From Ciona intestinalis (Eukaryota > Chordata > Ascidiacea > Phlebobranchia > Cionidae): a stretch of DNA of 64,000 nucleotides. Position numbers and translations under genes: made by a program. This document shows, one piece after another, positions 13,301-41,033 of this stretch (position 1 is its first letter; every line of letters begins with the position of its first letter). Below the pieces are notes generated by a model. It saw nothing but the letters and a program-made list of their open reading frames with translations. It was not told the DNA's origin and searched no databases. The stretch is from positions 41,370 to 105,369 of the forward strand of contig NW_004190507.1 in NCBI RefSeq assembly GCF_000224145.3, written 5' to 3'.

Positions 13301-15086
13301 AATTAAATAGTAATGACTCGCCATAACATTAACCTGAAACCTGAATATGTTTGTTCTACTTATATTACTCATCCGTAGAAGTTATAACATGAGCTTAAGC
13401 TATGTGTTTTTTAGTCTGCCACCGTGGCTCAGTGGATAAGGCAGCTGCATCGAAAACCAAAGTGTCCCCGTACTAACACTGAAATGTGGCTTAAATCCCA
13501 GGTCTTTGACAAGAACCTTACCCATAAAAATTAAAAATAACTATGTGAAGACAATATAGCTTTGTCTAACTTTAGTTTTTACGCTGATCCTGGAAGTAAA
13601 ACTCGTAAAATTCGACATGAAGTTCCATTTAATATACAATAATAATTTGTCAGAAAAAGGGCCTTATTTAGAAAGATTAGGGATTATATTATTTTTCTAA
13701 TCAATTCTGTACAAAATCAACACTTGTTGTATTTTATTAATTACCCTCCAACACGAGGAATCATTACATTCACTTCACCACACAGGAGCTCGGAACGCCA
13801 AGTGAGAAGATATGGCCGGGTTATAATGACTTGCCCATAGTTAAGAAGACAACATTTGTTGAGTACCCATACAATACATTGAGGAAAAGATTCGGCGCAA
13901 CTGATATTTCACAGAAGGGATTCGACCTTTTAAACAGGTGACGGGGTTTGGTGGTGAATACACATGGGGGTATGCTGTTGTGCTTCTACTGTGAGACACC
14001 AGAGGCACATTCTGTTCTTGGTTTATATTTCGGGTTAATTTGTCCGCAAGTGTAGTTTCGCAATGACTGTCAAATATTCATGAAACAATAGAAAGCCTTT
14101 TACATAAGCATCCATAAACTGCCTCAGTGAGGTCTACAATTTAGATGGTAGCACCCTGAGGTTTGCAGCTAAATATCCAGCCTTATAAAAAGTAAGTGGT
14201 CTCATAATTTAACTTACATTCTACTCATTAGTCATTATCTAGAAGTTTGATCGACACTACCTCTTAAGTTTGCTCATGCTTTAATGTAGCCTCTAGTCTA
14301 ACCCTTATGGTGGCTGTACACAGTATCCGGCGTGCGAATTCGCATGCGAAGTCGTATGTAAACCCGTGTCTAATTCCGCATGCGGCAGCGAAATCCGGAC
14401 AAAACAGGCAAAACGAACGAATTCCGGATACTGTGTACAGCCACCTTTAGCTGGTAGCACCCTGGGTGTCTAGCCATCCAGCCTATGCGTACACTCTATA
14501 GAAAGCTAAGTTTTCTCATTTAACCTACAGGTTTCTTACCTACTCCCCTGAGCGTAGAATATCTGCATACAACGCTTTAAAACACGACTGGTTCCTTGAA
14601 ACCCCCAAACCCGTGGAACCCTCCATGTTTCCCACATGGCCAGCTAAAAGTGAGCTTGATAAGAAGCGTGCCGGTCCAGCAGCATCAAGTCCTCCCAAAG
14701 CACCAGCAGGAGCCATGGGTTATAGTAAACTTATTGTAAGTTCTATGTTGTATTGAGAAAACAATCACCCACAAAGTTACACATGGGGTAACTAAGCGGC
14801 ACAAGGTGTTTAAAACAGAACAACCATGTTATAAACGACCGCCAAGACTGCGCCACGCAAGGGTAAATAAGTTACATACGTGGTAACTTGTAAGCGGGCA
14901 CGGGGTGTATGAAACAGAACACCCGTGTTATAATGACTGTTGTTGTCCCGCCATGCGAGGATAAATAAGTGACACATTTTTACATCTTTATCATCACAGA
15001 ATGAGGAAGAGAAACTTGGGTTCCAGCTCACAGCACCAAAGCACGGGATCAGTAAGCAGGGGATGGGGTTCAGTCTAAAATTCTGA
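1359..15086 (+). CDS. CDK11: CDK11 (PITSLRE) cyclin-dependent kinase, multi-exon
   Basis: This encodes a serine/threonine kinase of the CDK11 family, which with cyclin L acts in the nucleus on transcription and pre-mRNA splicing. Exons by phase: 1359-1411, 1727-1896, 2358-2466, 2760-2828, 3291-3454, 3606-3683, 4590-4712, 5133-5218, 5734-5890, 6198-6317, one starting 10203, then 10345-10470, 11084-11205, 11471-11576, 11997-12122, 12723-12826, 13181-13297, 13786-13937, 14531-14735, 15000-15086. The N-terminal part is Lys/Arg-rich, then RD-rich, then Glu/Ser-rich, as in vertebrate CDK11. The kinase part shows [20 protein letters not shown], the name-giving PITSLRE helix, [21 protein letters not shown], and a C-terminus ending GMGFSLKF. 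The start at 1359 (MEEEGEI) aligns with an internal EEGEL stretch of the human protein, so an upstream exon may be missing. The 3' end of the exon starting at 10203 is unresolved: no good phase-1 donor joins it to 10345. Exons 7-10 occur twice (see repeat at 3925-9590). The APE-motif Ala is Cys. Confidence 0.93.
1924..1981 (+). repeat. Left arm of inverted repeat flanking a gap
   Basis: These 58 bases are the inverted complement of 2202-2259 with 51 of 58 positions matching; the seven differences are all transitions. The arms flank the N run at 2001-2201 inside CDK11 intron 2. A palindromic MITE or foldback element whose loop could not be assembled is the simplest reading. Confidence 0.85.
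2001..2201. other. Assembly gap (201 N)
   Basis: Run of N inside CDK11 intron 2, directly flanked by a 58-bp inverted repeat, so a hairpin probably blocked assembly. Confidence 0.99.
2202..2259 (-). repeat. Right arm of inverted repeat flanking a gap
   Basis: Inverted partner of 1924-1981. It begins at the first base after the gap. Confidence 0.85.
3870..4110 (+). mobile_element. SINE-like dispersed repeat, family A
   Basis: Contains the family A body (GGGCAAGACACTT, GGTCACTAAT, then GGCACGAGGTGTATGAAACA and TTATAACGACTGTTGTTGCC), followed by a second, shorter tail unit. It lies in CDK11 intron 6. Other copies in this window carry a tRNA-like head with A- and B-box motifs (56703, 59455), which supports a tRNA-derived SINE. 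Confidence 0.75.
3925..6729 (+). repeat. Direct duplication, copy 1 (CDK11 exons 7-10)
   Basis: The segment from about 4043 to 6729 recurs with high identity at about 6855-9579. Both copies carry the same four acidic exons, with small indels and substitutions between them. Copy 1 runs straight into the gap at 6730, and copy 2 starts straight after it at 6855 and continues into unique sequence. That geometry is expected when two haplotype contigs overlap but were not merged. Confidence 0.9.
6730..6854. other. Assembly gap (125 N)
   Basis: Run of N exactly between the two copies of the CDK11 exon 7-10 segment. Confidence 0.99.
6855..9590 (+). repeat. CDK11: Direct duplication, copy 2 (CDK11 exons 7-10)
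   Basis: Exons 7466-7591, 8001-8086, 8593-8749 and 9062-9181 mirror 4590-4712, 5133-5218, 5734-5890 and 6198-6317. Splice phases are the same (enter phase 1, leave phase 1). The first exon has one extra codon (AGG) and a few substitutions, so both copies are intact coding sequence. If both were real, the protein would gain about 163 residues in its Glu/Ser region without a frameshift. Because the junction is the gap, I favour allelic copies of one locus. Confidence 0.85.
11640..11812 (-). mobile_element. Dispersed repeat, family B (uninterrupted copy)
   Basis: In CDK11 intron. Contains GGGGAGGCAGGGATAGTTAG, TTTACTGATTAATGCAG and CCACCCTGCCACCCCAGG. Copies lie at 17951-18093 (+), 49371-49525 (+) and 50640-51345 (-, interrupted), and there are degraded ones near 9940-10110, 16445-16612 and 52060-52115. 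No coding capacity. This copy shows the intact GATTAATG site that is split by an insertion at 50785. Confidence 0.75.
13420..13535 (+). mobile_element. tRNA-like SINE head, family C
   Basis: CCACCGTGGCTCAGTGGATA is a good RNA polymerase III A-box-like head. It is followed by a sequence related to the family C repeat (TAAATCCCAGGTC, then ACCTTACCCATA), where the TAAATCC stretch could serve as a B box. Not a functional tRNA gene: I cannot fold a complete cloverleaf. Confidence 0.5.
14309..14445. mobile_element. MITE-like element with 22-bp perfect TIRs
   Basis: A 137-bp element in a CDK11 intron. The left end 14309-14330 begins GGTGGCTGTACACAGTATCC and the right end 14424-14445 is its exact reverse complement. 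The interior is rich in GCATGCG/AATTCG motifs and has no coding capacity. The superfamily cannot be fixed because the target-site duplication is unclear; TTA on both sides is possible. Confidence 0.8.
14762..14972 (+). mobile_element. SINE-like family A, tandem tail units
   Basis: Two successive copies of the tail unit (GGCACAAGGTGT..., GGGCACGGGGTGTATGAAAC, TTATAATGACTGTTGTTG, GCGAGGATAAATAAGT) in the last CDK11 intron, preceded by the body piece ATCACCCACAAAGTTACA. Confidence 0.7.
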
Positions 15087-15539
15087 TTTGTAAATTATTC
15101 CTTGGATGAAACGCCAGGCGTGCAGTATCTTGTGTGTCATTCCTTTGTAAAATCTGCCACTTTTATTCTCGCTATTAAATCAATTTCTAGATACATGGCT
15201 TATGTTTTTATGTAGGGATTAGAAAAACCTCGTTTTTTTGTGCAATAATAATGCGTTTGTTTGAAGTTATAAAGCTTGGGTAAGTTCGTTTATGTAACGT
15301 TTTTAAAATAAGAAAGCTGTTTTGTCGAATTTTTACTCCCCATTTGCCGAACAAAACATGAATTCAAATTAAAAATATTAACTTGACTTTATTTTGTGAT
15401 AAACATTAGATAAATATGCATTCAAGCAAAATATCCCAAACGGCGCCGCAAAAACTCAGCTTGTTACAAACCGTTGCTCGCACCTCGTGTTGGTAACAAG
15501 ATCACGTGACAGCAACGTTACGTCATATCCTGGCTTGTG

Positions 15540-15660
15540 TAAGATGGCGCTGAAATTTTAACAAAGGTTCGCGTCAAGTAGTTAGAAGATTAGAGGCCGA
15601 TTTCTGCGAGGCCAAACGTTAGTGTTATTAAAATAAAACGGCAGTAGGAAATGAAAAGGT
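15540..15660 (+). promoter_or_regulatory. Probable HIPK first exon (5' UTR) with a YY1-like motif and a spliced short uORF
   Basis: AAGATGGCGCT at about 15541 resembles the YY1 element that often lies at TATA-less starts. An ATG at 15651 is followed by a strong donor (AAAAG|GTGAGT, donor at 15659). Spliced to the acceptor at 16971/16972, this makes a six-codon upstream frame whose TGA stop overlaps the HIPK start codon at 16981 (ATGA). The transcription start itself is inferred. Confidence 0.45.
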
Positions 15661-16980
15661 GAGTTTAACTACGAAATATTAAGTTTTTATTTACTTTGTG
15701 AGAGTTTTCGTTGTACATTTATGCGTATGTTAGTGTTTTCGCATCGTCATATTGTAATACGTCAATATACGAGTGATTTGTATGTTATAAGCTGGCTATA
15801 CGTGTTAAGGCGTATATATTTTGTTGTGTGTATGTATTATGATAGCCTGGCATGTCAGTTTTTATGAATATCTCTAAAAATACCTCTTATATATGATGTT
15901 GTATGGTATAATAGACCCACACAAGCTTGTAGGCTGTGTATGTGAAGTCAGAAAAAAGTGTAATCTTCATATGCACTATTGGTAATCTGACATTATTGGG
16001 TAATTTTAAAAGCAGAAAGAAGGTATCCTGTAAGACCATTATTTCATGTTTTATGTAGAAGTTATGGCTGTATATAATGTGAAAATCAAATGACACGGAA
16101 TATGTTAGTCTTTTATAATGGTCTGATCATATTAGTTCTGTCAGTTGTACAGTGTCAGTTACATGGTTTTACTGCATATAGTTTTCAGTCTTTTCAGGCA
16201 TTCCATAAAGTGAAACAACAGACATGTTTTAGACTTGTATAGACAAGTCAGGCTTTGTTAAATCTTGCCAAAGCCACATTTAGATATACATTAGAAATGA
16301 AACCCATTTAATATTAATGTTGGTAAGATTCAAATACGCCTCACAAGAATACCTTTTAGATTTTTGTTTGTTCTATATTGAACCCATAAAATAGATCACC
16401 ATATGTAAAGGTTCCTATTATCCACCAAGTTTGTTAAAATGCAGCAAGAAAGGCAGGGTTAGTTAGTTCAGATGTAAAATCATCTGAAACTTGTTACTTG
16501 ATTTGTTGTGACGATGTGACAGTATCTACATATACATATATATAGGCGACTGCTGTAATTTCCAAGATTACCCCATCATCCCAAGTTTGGTGCATATCCT
16601 TGCTGCCATGCTCTTTAAAATTTTTAAATTCTTTGTTACTGTTTTGTTGCTCGAACCAACATAGAACTTTAACTTTAGTAAACAACCGATCTCTTGTTTT
16701 TGTTTAGGCTTTGTCTATCTCGTTTTATTAACTGTTCACTATAATGAACCCCCCCATTACTTTTGTTGTACTGATATCTGTGAACCCCGTTTAAATAGTC
16801 AACAAATAATAATAACTGTTTACTATAATGAAGCCTAAAATGCTTATGGCTTTTTTGAATTATATATCTGTAAACCCAGCTTAGAACAACATTAGTCAAC
16901 AAATATATTCGTTATAACACGGATGTCTAGCTCTAAACATTAGCCAACCAATTTCATGTTCCTTCCTGTAGGTTTGTGGC

Positions 16981-35854
<18,874 letters not shown>

Positions 35855-38115
35855 CTGATGTGATCATGTCGTTGCTGCCTTTATTGTACTAGCACTCGTA
35901 TTGGTTAATTGTAGTTTTCACCATTTTATCGTCAGCCTTTTATCTCTTTGTTTTTAGCCTTTGTATTATCATAAGTAACATGACAAACACGCATTGTCCC
36001 CACAATGTACCATGTATCGGTGACGTGATGTGTTTGTTTTCGATTGTTGAATTTGGATCGGGTGTTAATGCGCGTCCTAACCTGCTTAAACAATCGGAAC
36101 AATTATATCACGACGCTGGCACAGCACAAACATATATATTTTATAAATAATTTTCGTGGCCACTTGGTGTCATCTTCTTCACTGGTCCCCCAAGTATTAA
36201 CCCAAACTTCATTGTTTTTGTTTGTGATGTCATTGGATCCATTATGATGTCATAGCAACCATTGTCATCGCCCCTGTTTCTAAACTTCCTAAATTGGTTT
36301 GGCAACGAATTATTTTATTCGGGAAAAATCTCATTTGAATATGAGAGTTCACTGTAGGATTTTAATAAGCTTTGATAATTAATTCGCTGTGATTTTAAGT
36401 CTTGTATCGTGTAGTTTCAGACAGATAATGTTTTCTGTTTTTACCCTTTTTGCTTGTTGATTTGTAAATGGTATGGTTTATCCATAGGCTGGTGTTTTCG
36501 TGTTATATATCCGGCTCTCACCTTTTTAATCTTGCACAATTCGTATCAAAATACCCAGCACCATAATCCATGTAGCACGTAGCTTTGTACATAGAGTTCT
36601 TTATATCCTGGTGCTGTGTTTTAACCCAGTTATTTTGCCAATATTCCCCGCACATATAATACTCATACGCTCCAACCTTCGCGAGGTGGAATCTCTTTCT
36701 TTACTCTTTGAACACTTTCTTGTAGAATGTAGATGATTTTCTTACGCTTAGTCACTAAGACGCAAATGTTCTTTGTTTACCCGCGGGCGTTCTAACCACT
36801 GCCCAACGCCTAAGCGGAGAAATTCTCGCTGACTTTAAAACCTTAATTGGAACAAGCGTTGTGCCAAAATTCAAATTTCGAATTTTTTTTCAAAATTTGG
36901 TAATGTGCACCATCAAAATATCGTAACCTCCCATGCCCCCTAGTGGCTCGCTCCCATAACATATGATATACATCCTTGTAGTTTGCTGTGAATGGCCAGT
37001 GAGTAAGGCCTGCTGTATTAACTGTAAATGTGTGCAATAGACTTGTATAAAATGTGGTAGATTAGTGGCCATGCATGTAACTTTGCTTTATATGTTGATT
37101 GTAGCTTCTAACCCAGCAAGCCCCAACCTCACCAAGTACTCACCCCTATTCTATTTGTCTAAAATAAATTCAGCTCATCTTGGTCATTGTGTTGATCTTA
37201 TTCATAGTATATACCAATGGTACACATATGTATTGAATGAATGTCACTTGTTTATATACCCACCGTAGTTATAACACAGGTCTTCTGTTTCAAACAGATC
37301 CCCGCGCTAACGAGGTACCACCTATGTAACTTTGAAGGGGATTATTTTCGAGGTATTTTGAATATCTTTAAAAACAGCAGGGTGATTCTGGTATCTTGCG
37401 CAACGATTGACCTGACAATTAAAAGCACTTCCATACCGTAGTCGTCATCACTTTAAAACCTACCAAATTATGCTATTACTTTCGAAAATTGCGCCATACC
37501 GTAATTAAAGTTTATCTAAAAAAAAACAAACAGTTTTAAAGTGATGGCATTTAAATAAACGATTCAGTTAATATTTAAAACGGCGAGACCCTTAGGTTTG
37601 TAACACAGGTATCACAGATTTCAATTTATTTATTAATCATTTTATAGAGAGTTCTTATAAAAACATTTTTACATGCGGACTTCGAAAATAAAACATGCTT
37701 ATTCATTAAAGCCATGCTCTCTTTTTTAGGCTCGAAAGTTTTTGTTTGTGAGTACTGGCAAAAATTTGTCCAACGAGATATTAAGTTTGTCAATATATAT
37801 CGTCCATAATTACTTGGTTTAAGTACGTTTGTTATGTTTGTTTTGTTTCATGCTTTTTGTCAGAAATATTTTGGTTTGTGGGGAATCAAAACGGTTTGCC
37901 AGGTTAATATTTGTTAGCAATTTAGCATGTTGGTGCCTAGTGCCAACTAACTGTACTCTCTACTTTGTTAGTGTCGTATGCCTTGTACAATTTGTGCACG
38001 GTGGTTAGTTCGCCAGCTAAATAATGGCACGTGGTGTTAACTTAAAGCTTGTCGGTTTTCTGCCTTTTTGTGTTTCAAATATATTTATAATTTAAATAAA
38101 ACTTGTGCTCATTTT
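35855..38115 (+). other. HIPK 3' UTR and intergenic interval
   Basis: 2.3 kb between the HIPK stop and the NAA20 start, with no other gene. AATAAA hexamers occur near 37164, 37553 and 37687, and the last is at 38095-38100, only about 60 bp before the NAA20 ATG. Around 37230-37330 there is a minus-strand fragment of repeat family A. Which poly(A) site is used cannot be told from sequence. Confidence 0.5.
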
Positions 38116-38160
38116 ACTACAGATGTTCTTTATGTTGTAGTCATAGTTTAAAGCATAAAT
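38095..38160 (+). promoter_or_regulatory. Tight poly(A)/splice-acceptor junction upstream of NAA20
   Basis: An AATAAA at 38095-38100 is followed by an acceptor-like TTTTACTACAG (about 38112-38122), a second AG at TTGTAG (about 38135-38140), and the NAA20 ATG at 38161. Ciona uses spliced-leader trans-splicing and has operons with very short intercistronic gaps, so this could be a trans-splice site. That is inference. Confidence 0.4.
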
Positions 38161-41033
38161 ATGACGTTGTATCGGCCATTTACATGCGAGGATATGCTGA
38201 AATTTAATCGAGTCAATCTCGACCCACTAACGGAAACGTACGCTGTCGGTTTTTATCTGCAATACCTCGCAAAATGGCCGGAATATTTTATGGTAGCTGA
38301 ATCTCCAGGAGGTGACATCATGGGTTACATCATGGGAAAGGTAGATAATATGTTTGTATAAGTTGTATCTTTACAAACACAGTTCTTTTACTTACAATTT
38401 AATTTATTTTAAGTAAATACTCGATATAAGGAAATTGTAAATTTATCAGCCATGCCTGATGCCTAACGCGTAACCTAGAGGTTACGGGTTCAAGGCTCCT
38501 CGCTGCTATTATTGTGGTGTACGTGGGCAAGGCAGTTAACGGCAATTGCTCCAACCCAGTGGTCACTAATCCAACAGGAGTTGTCAACATTTTTTGCACA
38601 ATGTGCGAAAAAATGTGCTCGTTAAAAATGTGCACATTTAAATGTGCGACCTGCACATTGTGCTCGTATCGTCTGAAAATGCGGGAAACGTTTGAAAATG
38701 TGCCCATTCAATGGTTTGTGTCAATTAAATAGAATATTATTTGTTAGTAATAAATAATAATGCACTAGTGAAGAATCCTCCGGTACATAGCAGAATAGGC
38801 TGGTGGAAAGTGTTAGAGGTTAGTGGTTATAGGGGTTAGTAGTTAGTGGTTAGCAAATCAGGTGGGGTTGGGATTCTTCACCAGTACCAATAATTGTTAC
38901 GGACGTTACAGATTAGGGCTAGGTTGCTAGAAGTAGTAGGCTATTTAGGGCGGTATAGGGGTTAGCAGATGGAGTATGAGCAACTAATAGGATTTCTTTG
39001 CTATATCACCTATTATTTAAATTGTTTACCTTTCCTACATGACAATCCAACATTATCTTGTTTTAATAGTGCAAATATATATATACAAAAGGCTATTTAA
39101 CATGTTTGTGAAATCTGCCAATGAACTAAAGCAAATAGTTTTGGAATGGGACCACTGTCAATGTTTGGGAATACCAAAAAAACGCTTACAAATGCGTAAG
39201 GAGCAATGGACATGTGCATTTTGTTTGTAAATAGTATTTATGTGCATTTTGTTTTATTTGTAAATTGTAATCATGTGCATTTTATTAGTAATCAATTAGT
39301 ATTAAGTAGCATTTATATGATTCTTTCTTTTAATAAAACACATACAGTCATTTGTACTGATTTTATTGTTTCTGCGACCACAGATTAGCACAACGTGGAG
39401 GTTGCACATTTAGGTTTGCACATTTTAAGCGATGCGAGCACGATGTGCAGGTGCACACTTAAATGTGCACATTTTTCAGCGATGCGAGCACAATGTGCAG
39501 GTCGCACATTTAAATTTGCACATTTTCAAGCACAATGTGCAGGTCGCACATTTAAGTTTGCACATTTTCAAGCACAATGTGCAGGACGCACATTTTCAAG
39601 CACAATGTGCAGGTTGCATATTTTCAAGCACAATGTGCAGGTCGCACATTGTAAATTTGCACATTTTCAAGCACAATGTGCAGGTCGCACATTTAAATGT
39701 GCACATTTTTCAGCGATGCGAGCACAATGTGCAGGTCGCACATTTAAATGTGCACATTTTTCAGCGATGCGAGCACAATGTGCAGGTCGCACATTTAAAT
39801 GTGCACATTTTCAGCGATGCGAGCACAATGTGCAGGTCGCACATTTAAATGTGCACATTTTCGAATGATGCGAGCACAATTATTCGCACATTGTGCAAAT
39901 AACACTGGCAACCTCGTCTCCACTAATGGGCACGAGGTGTATAAAACAGAACACCCATGTTATAACGACTGTTGTTGCTCCGCCATGCGAGGACACATCA
40001 TGGGAAAGGTACATGCAGACGTTACATACGTGGTAACTTGTAAGCAGACACAGGTGTATAAAACAGAACACACATGTTATAAAGACTGTCGTTGCCCCGG
40101 CAAGTAAGGATAAATAAGTAAAAAGCTGCATTTATTCAATCAAGGTTGAAGGCCGCACATCAGATGATTGGCACGGTCATGTGACTGCATTGTCTGTATC
40201 AAGCGAGTATCGAAGGATCCGATTGGCTGCGGAGCTGATGCAACATTTAGAAGATGTTTCCGAGAAGAAGAAGGCGATGTTTGTTGATCTATTTGTAAGG
40301 AAATCCAACCAGGTTGCGGTGAAGATGTACGAAAAACTTGGATATATTGTTTATAGGTGAGAATGTGTTTTCATGATGTTAAAGATCTTGTAATAAACTA
40401 ATAACTATAATAAGTTTTCCTATAGATTTACGACAGTCGTTATAACATGTGTGTTCGTACATCTCATGCCAGCTTACAAGTTGCCCTGTTTGTAAATTTG
40501 TGGGTGATTATTTTACATGCGCCCACAAGGATGGCAGTGGCGGGCCTTGAATCCATTGTCTCTGGGTTAGAGGCAGGCGCGCTTACCACTTTGCCTCAGC
40601 GTCGTTCTTTGTATTATACTACCCTTTATATTGTTACCTCCATTACCAGGCATAATGTAAACAATCTTTTAGCGGCTCATCTGGTATGAAATGTAGCACA
40701 TTTTCGACGTTTCAGCTGCCTTCTTTTTTTGCACCAAGATTATTTATAAAAACCCTTTGTCTGAAACAAACATAATTTCGAGTACAAGAGCATGAACTTA
40801 TTGTCTTTTATTATCCAGAACTCCATCCAAAGTTTCCATTAGCCATGCAACATTGCAACAAATAACATAACCTGCAACATTTATTCTCCAGAACTGTATT
40901 AGATTACTATTCGTCCCCCAACGGTGAAGCAGATGAGGACGCTTACGATATGCGTAAACCAACGTCATGGGACGTCAATCGGAAGTCTATTGTGACTGAG
41001 AAGAAAGTTATTTTACCGGAAGAACTAAACTAA
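38161..41033 (+). CDS. NAA20: NAA20, catalytic subunit of NatB N-terminal acetyltransferase
   Basis: A GNAT-fold enzyme that, with NAA25, moves acetyl from acetyl-CoA to the N-terminal Met of proteins starting Met-Asp/Glu/Asn/Gln on ribosomes. Exons 38161-38340, 40145-40356 and 40892-41033 join in phase (0, 2) to give 177 residues; human NAA20 has 178. The N-terminus MTLYRPFTCEDMLKFNRVNL and NLDPLTETY...FYLQYLAKWPEYF are near-diagnostic, followed by GYIMGKVEG, WHGHVTALSV, FVDLFVRKSNQVAV, MYEKLGY and DYYSSPNGEADEDAYDMRK. One oddity: the acetyl-CoA binding motif reads RRIRLA (residues 83-88) where the family has RRLGLA, so the conserved Gly is Arg (codon CGA at 40220-40222). The first intron carries a large nested repeat; the second carries a family A SINE. 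Confidence 0.96.
38458..38579 (+). mobile_element. SINE-like family A, 5' half (split copy)
   Basis: tRNA-like head with a B-box-like GGTTACGGGTTCAAGGCTCC, then GCAATTGCTCCAACCCAGTG and GTCACTAAT. Its 3' half appears at 39913-40135, so the element was split by the insertion at 38580-39912. Confidence 0.7.
38762..38893. mobile_element. MITE-like element, family E (ACTAGTGAAGAATCC ends)
   Basis: Begins ACTAGTGAAGAATCCTCCGG and ends GGATTCTTCACCAGTAC, an inverted pair. The interior is a run of GGTTAGTGGTTATAGGGGTT-type words. Similar elements are at 48163-48289 and 50068-50164. No coding capacity. Confidence 0.7.
39392..39870 (+). repeat. Minisatellite, about ten units of 36-51 bp, each self-complementary
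   Basis: The full unit is about 51 bp: GATGCGAGCACAATGTGCAG, then GTCGCACATTTAAATGTGCA, then CATTTTTCAGC. Shorter units of about 36-45 bp lie in the middle. Each contains the palindrome GCACATTTAAATGTGC, so one strand can form serial hairpins. It forms the right arm of the foldback element. Several frames are open by repetition only; I do not regard them as genes. Confidence 0.9.
39913..40135 (+). mobile_element. SINE-like family A, 3' half (split copy)
   Basis: CACTAATGGGCACGAGGTGT, TTATAACGACTGTTGTTGCT and GCCATGCGAGGA, then a second tail unit ending GGATAAATAAGT. It stops right before NAA20 exon 2 (40145), whose acceptor AATCAAG lies at its edge. Confidence 0.7.
40430..40610 (-). mobile_element. 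SINE-like family A with tRNA-like head
   Basis: On the minus strand: head with TAAGCGCGCCTGCCTCTAAC and B-box-like GGATTCAAGGCCCGCC, then ...GTGGGCGCATG, ATCACCCACAAATT and the tail TTATAACGACTGTCG. An internal stretch is deleted relative to 59455-59737. It lies in NAA20 intron 2. Confidence 0.7.

Larger units (their letters stand above)
38580..39912. mobile_element. Foldback-type element with long inverted ends, inserted in a SINE
   Basis: Left end 38580-38621 and right end 39871-39912 are inverted complements at 35 of 42 positions around the core TTTGCACAATGTGCGA. Inward, the left arm continues through a single unit with GCACATTTAAATGTGC and GACCTGCACATTGTGC. The right arm holds about ten inverted copies of that unit. 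There is no transposase. A family E MITE sits inside at 38762-38893. It lies in NAA20 intron 1. Confidence 0.7.

Noticed and set aside
13425-13500. A tRNA gene
   Set aside because: The A-box-like start is good, but no anticodon arm or acceptor stem can be paired, and the rest matches a dispersed repeat.
39395-39868. A 157-codon plus-strand frame over the NAA20 intron minisatellite
   Set aside because: It consists only of translated repeat units, lies inside an intron and a mobile element, and has no homology that I recognise.
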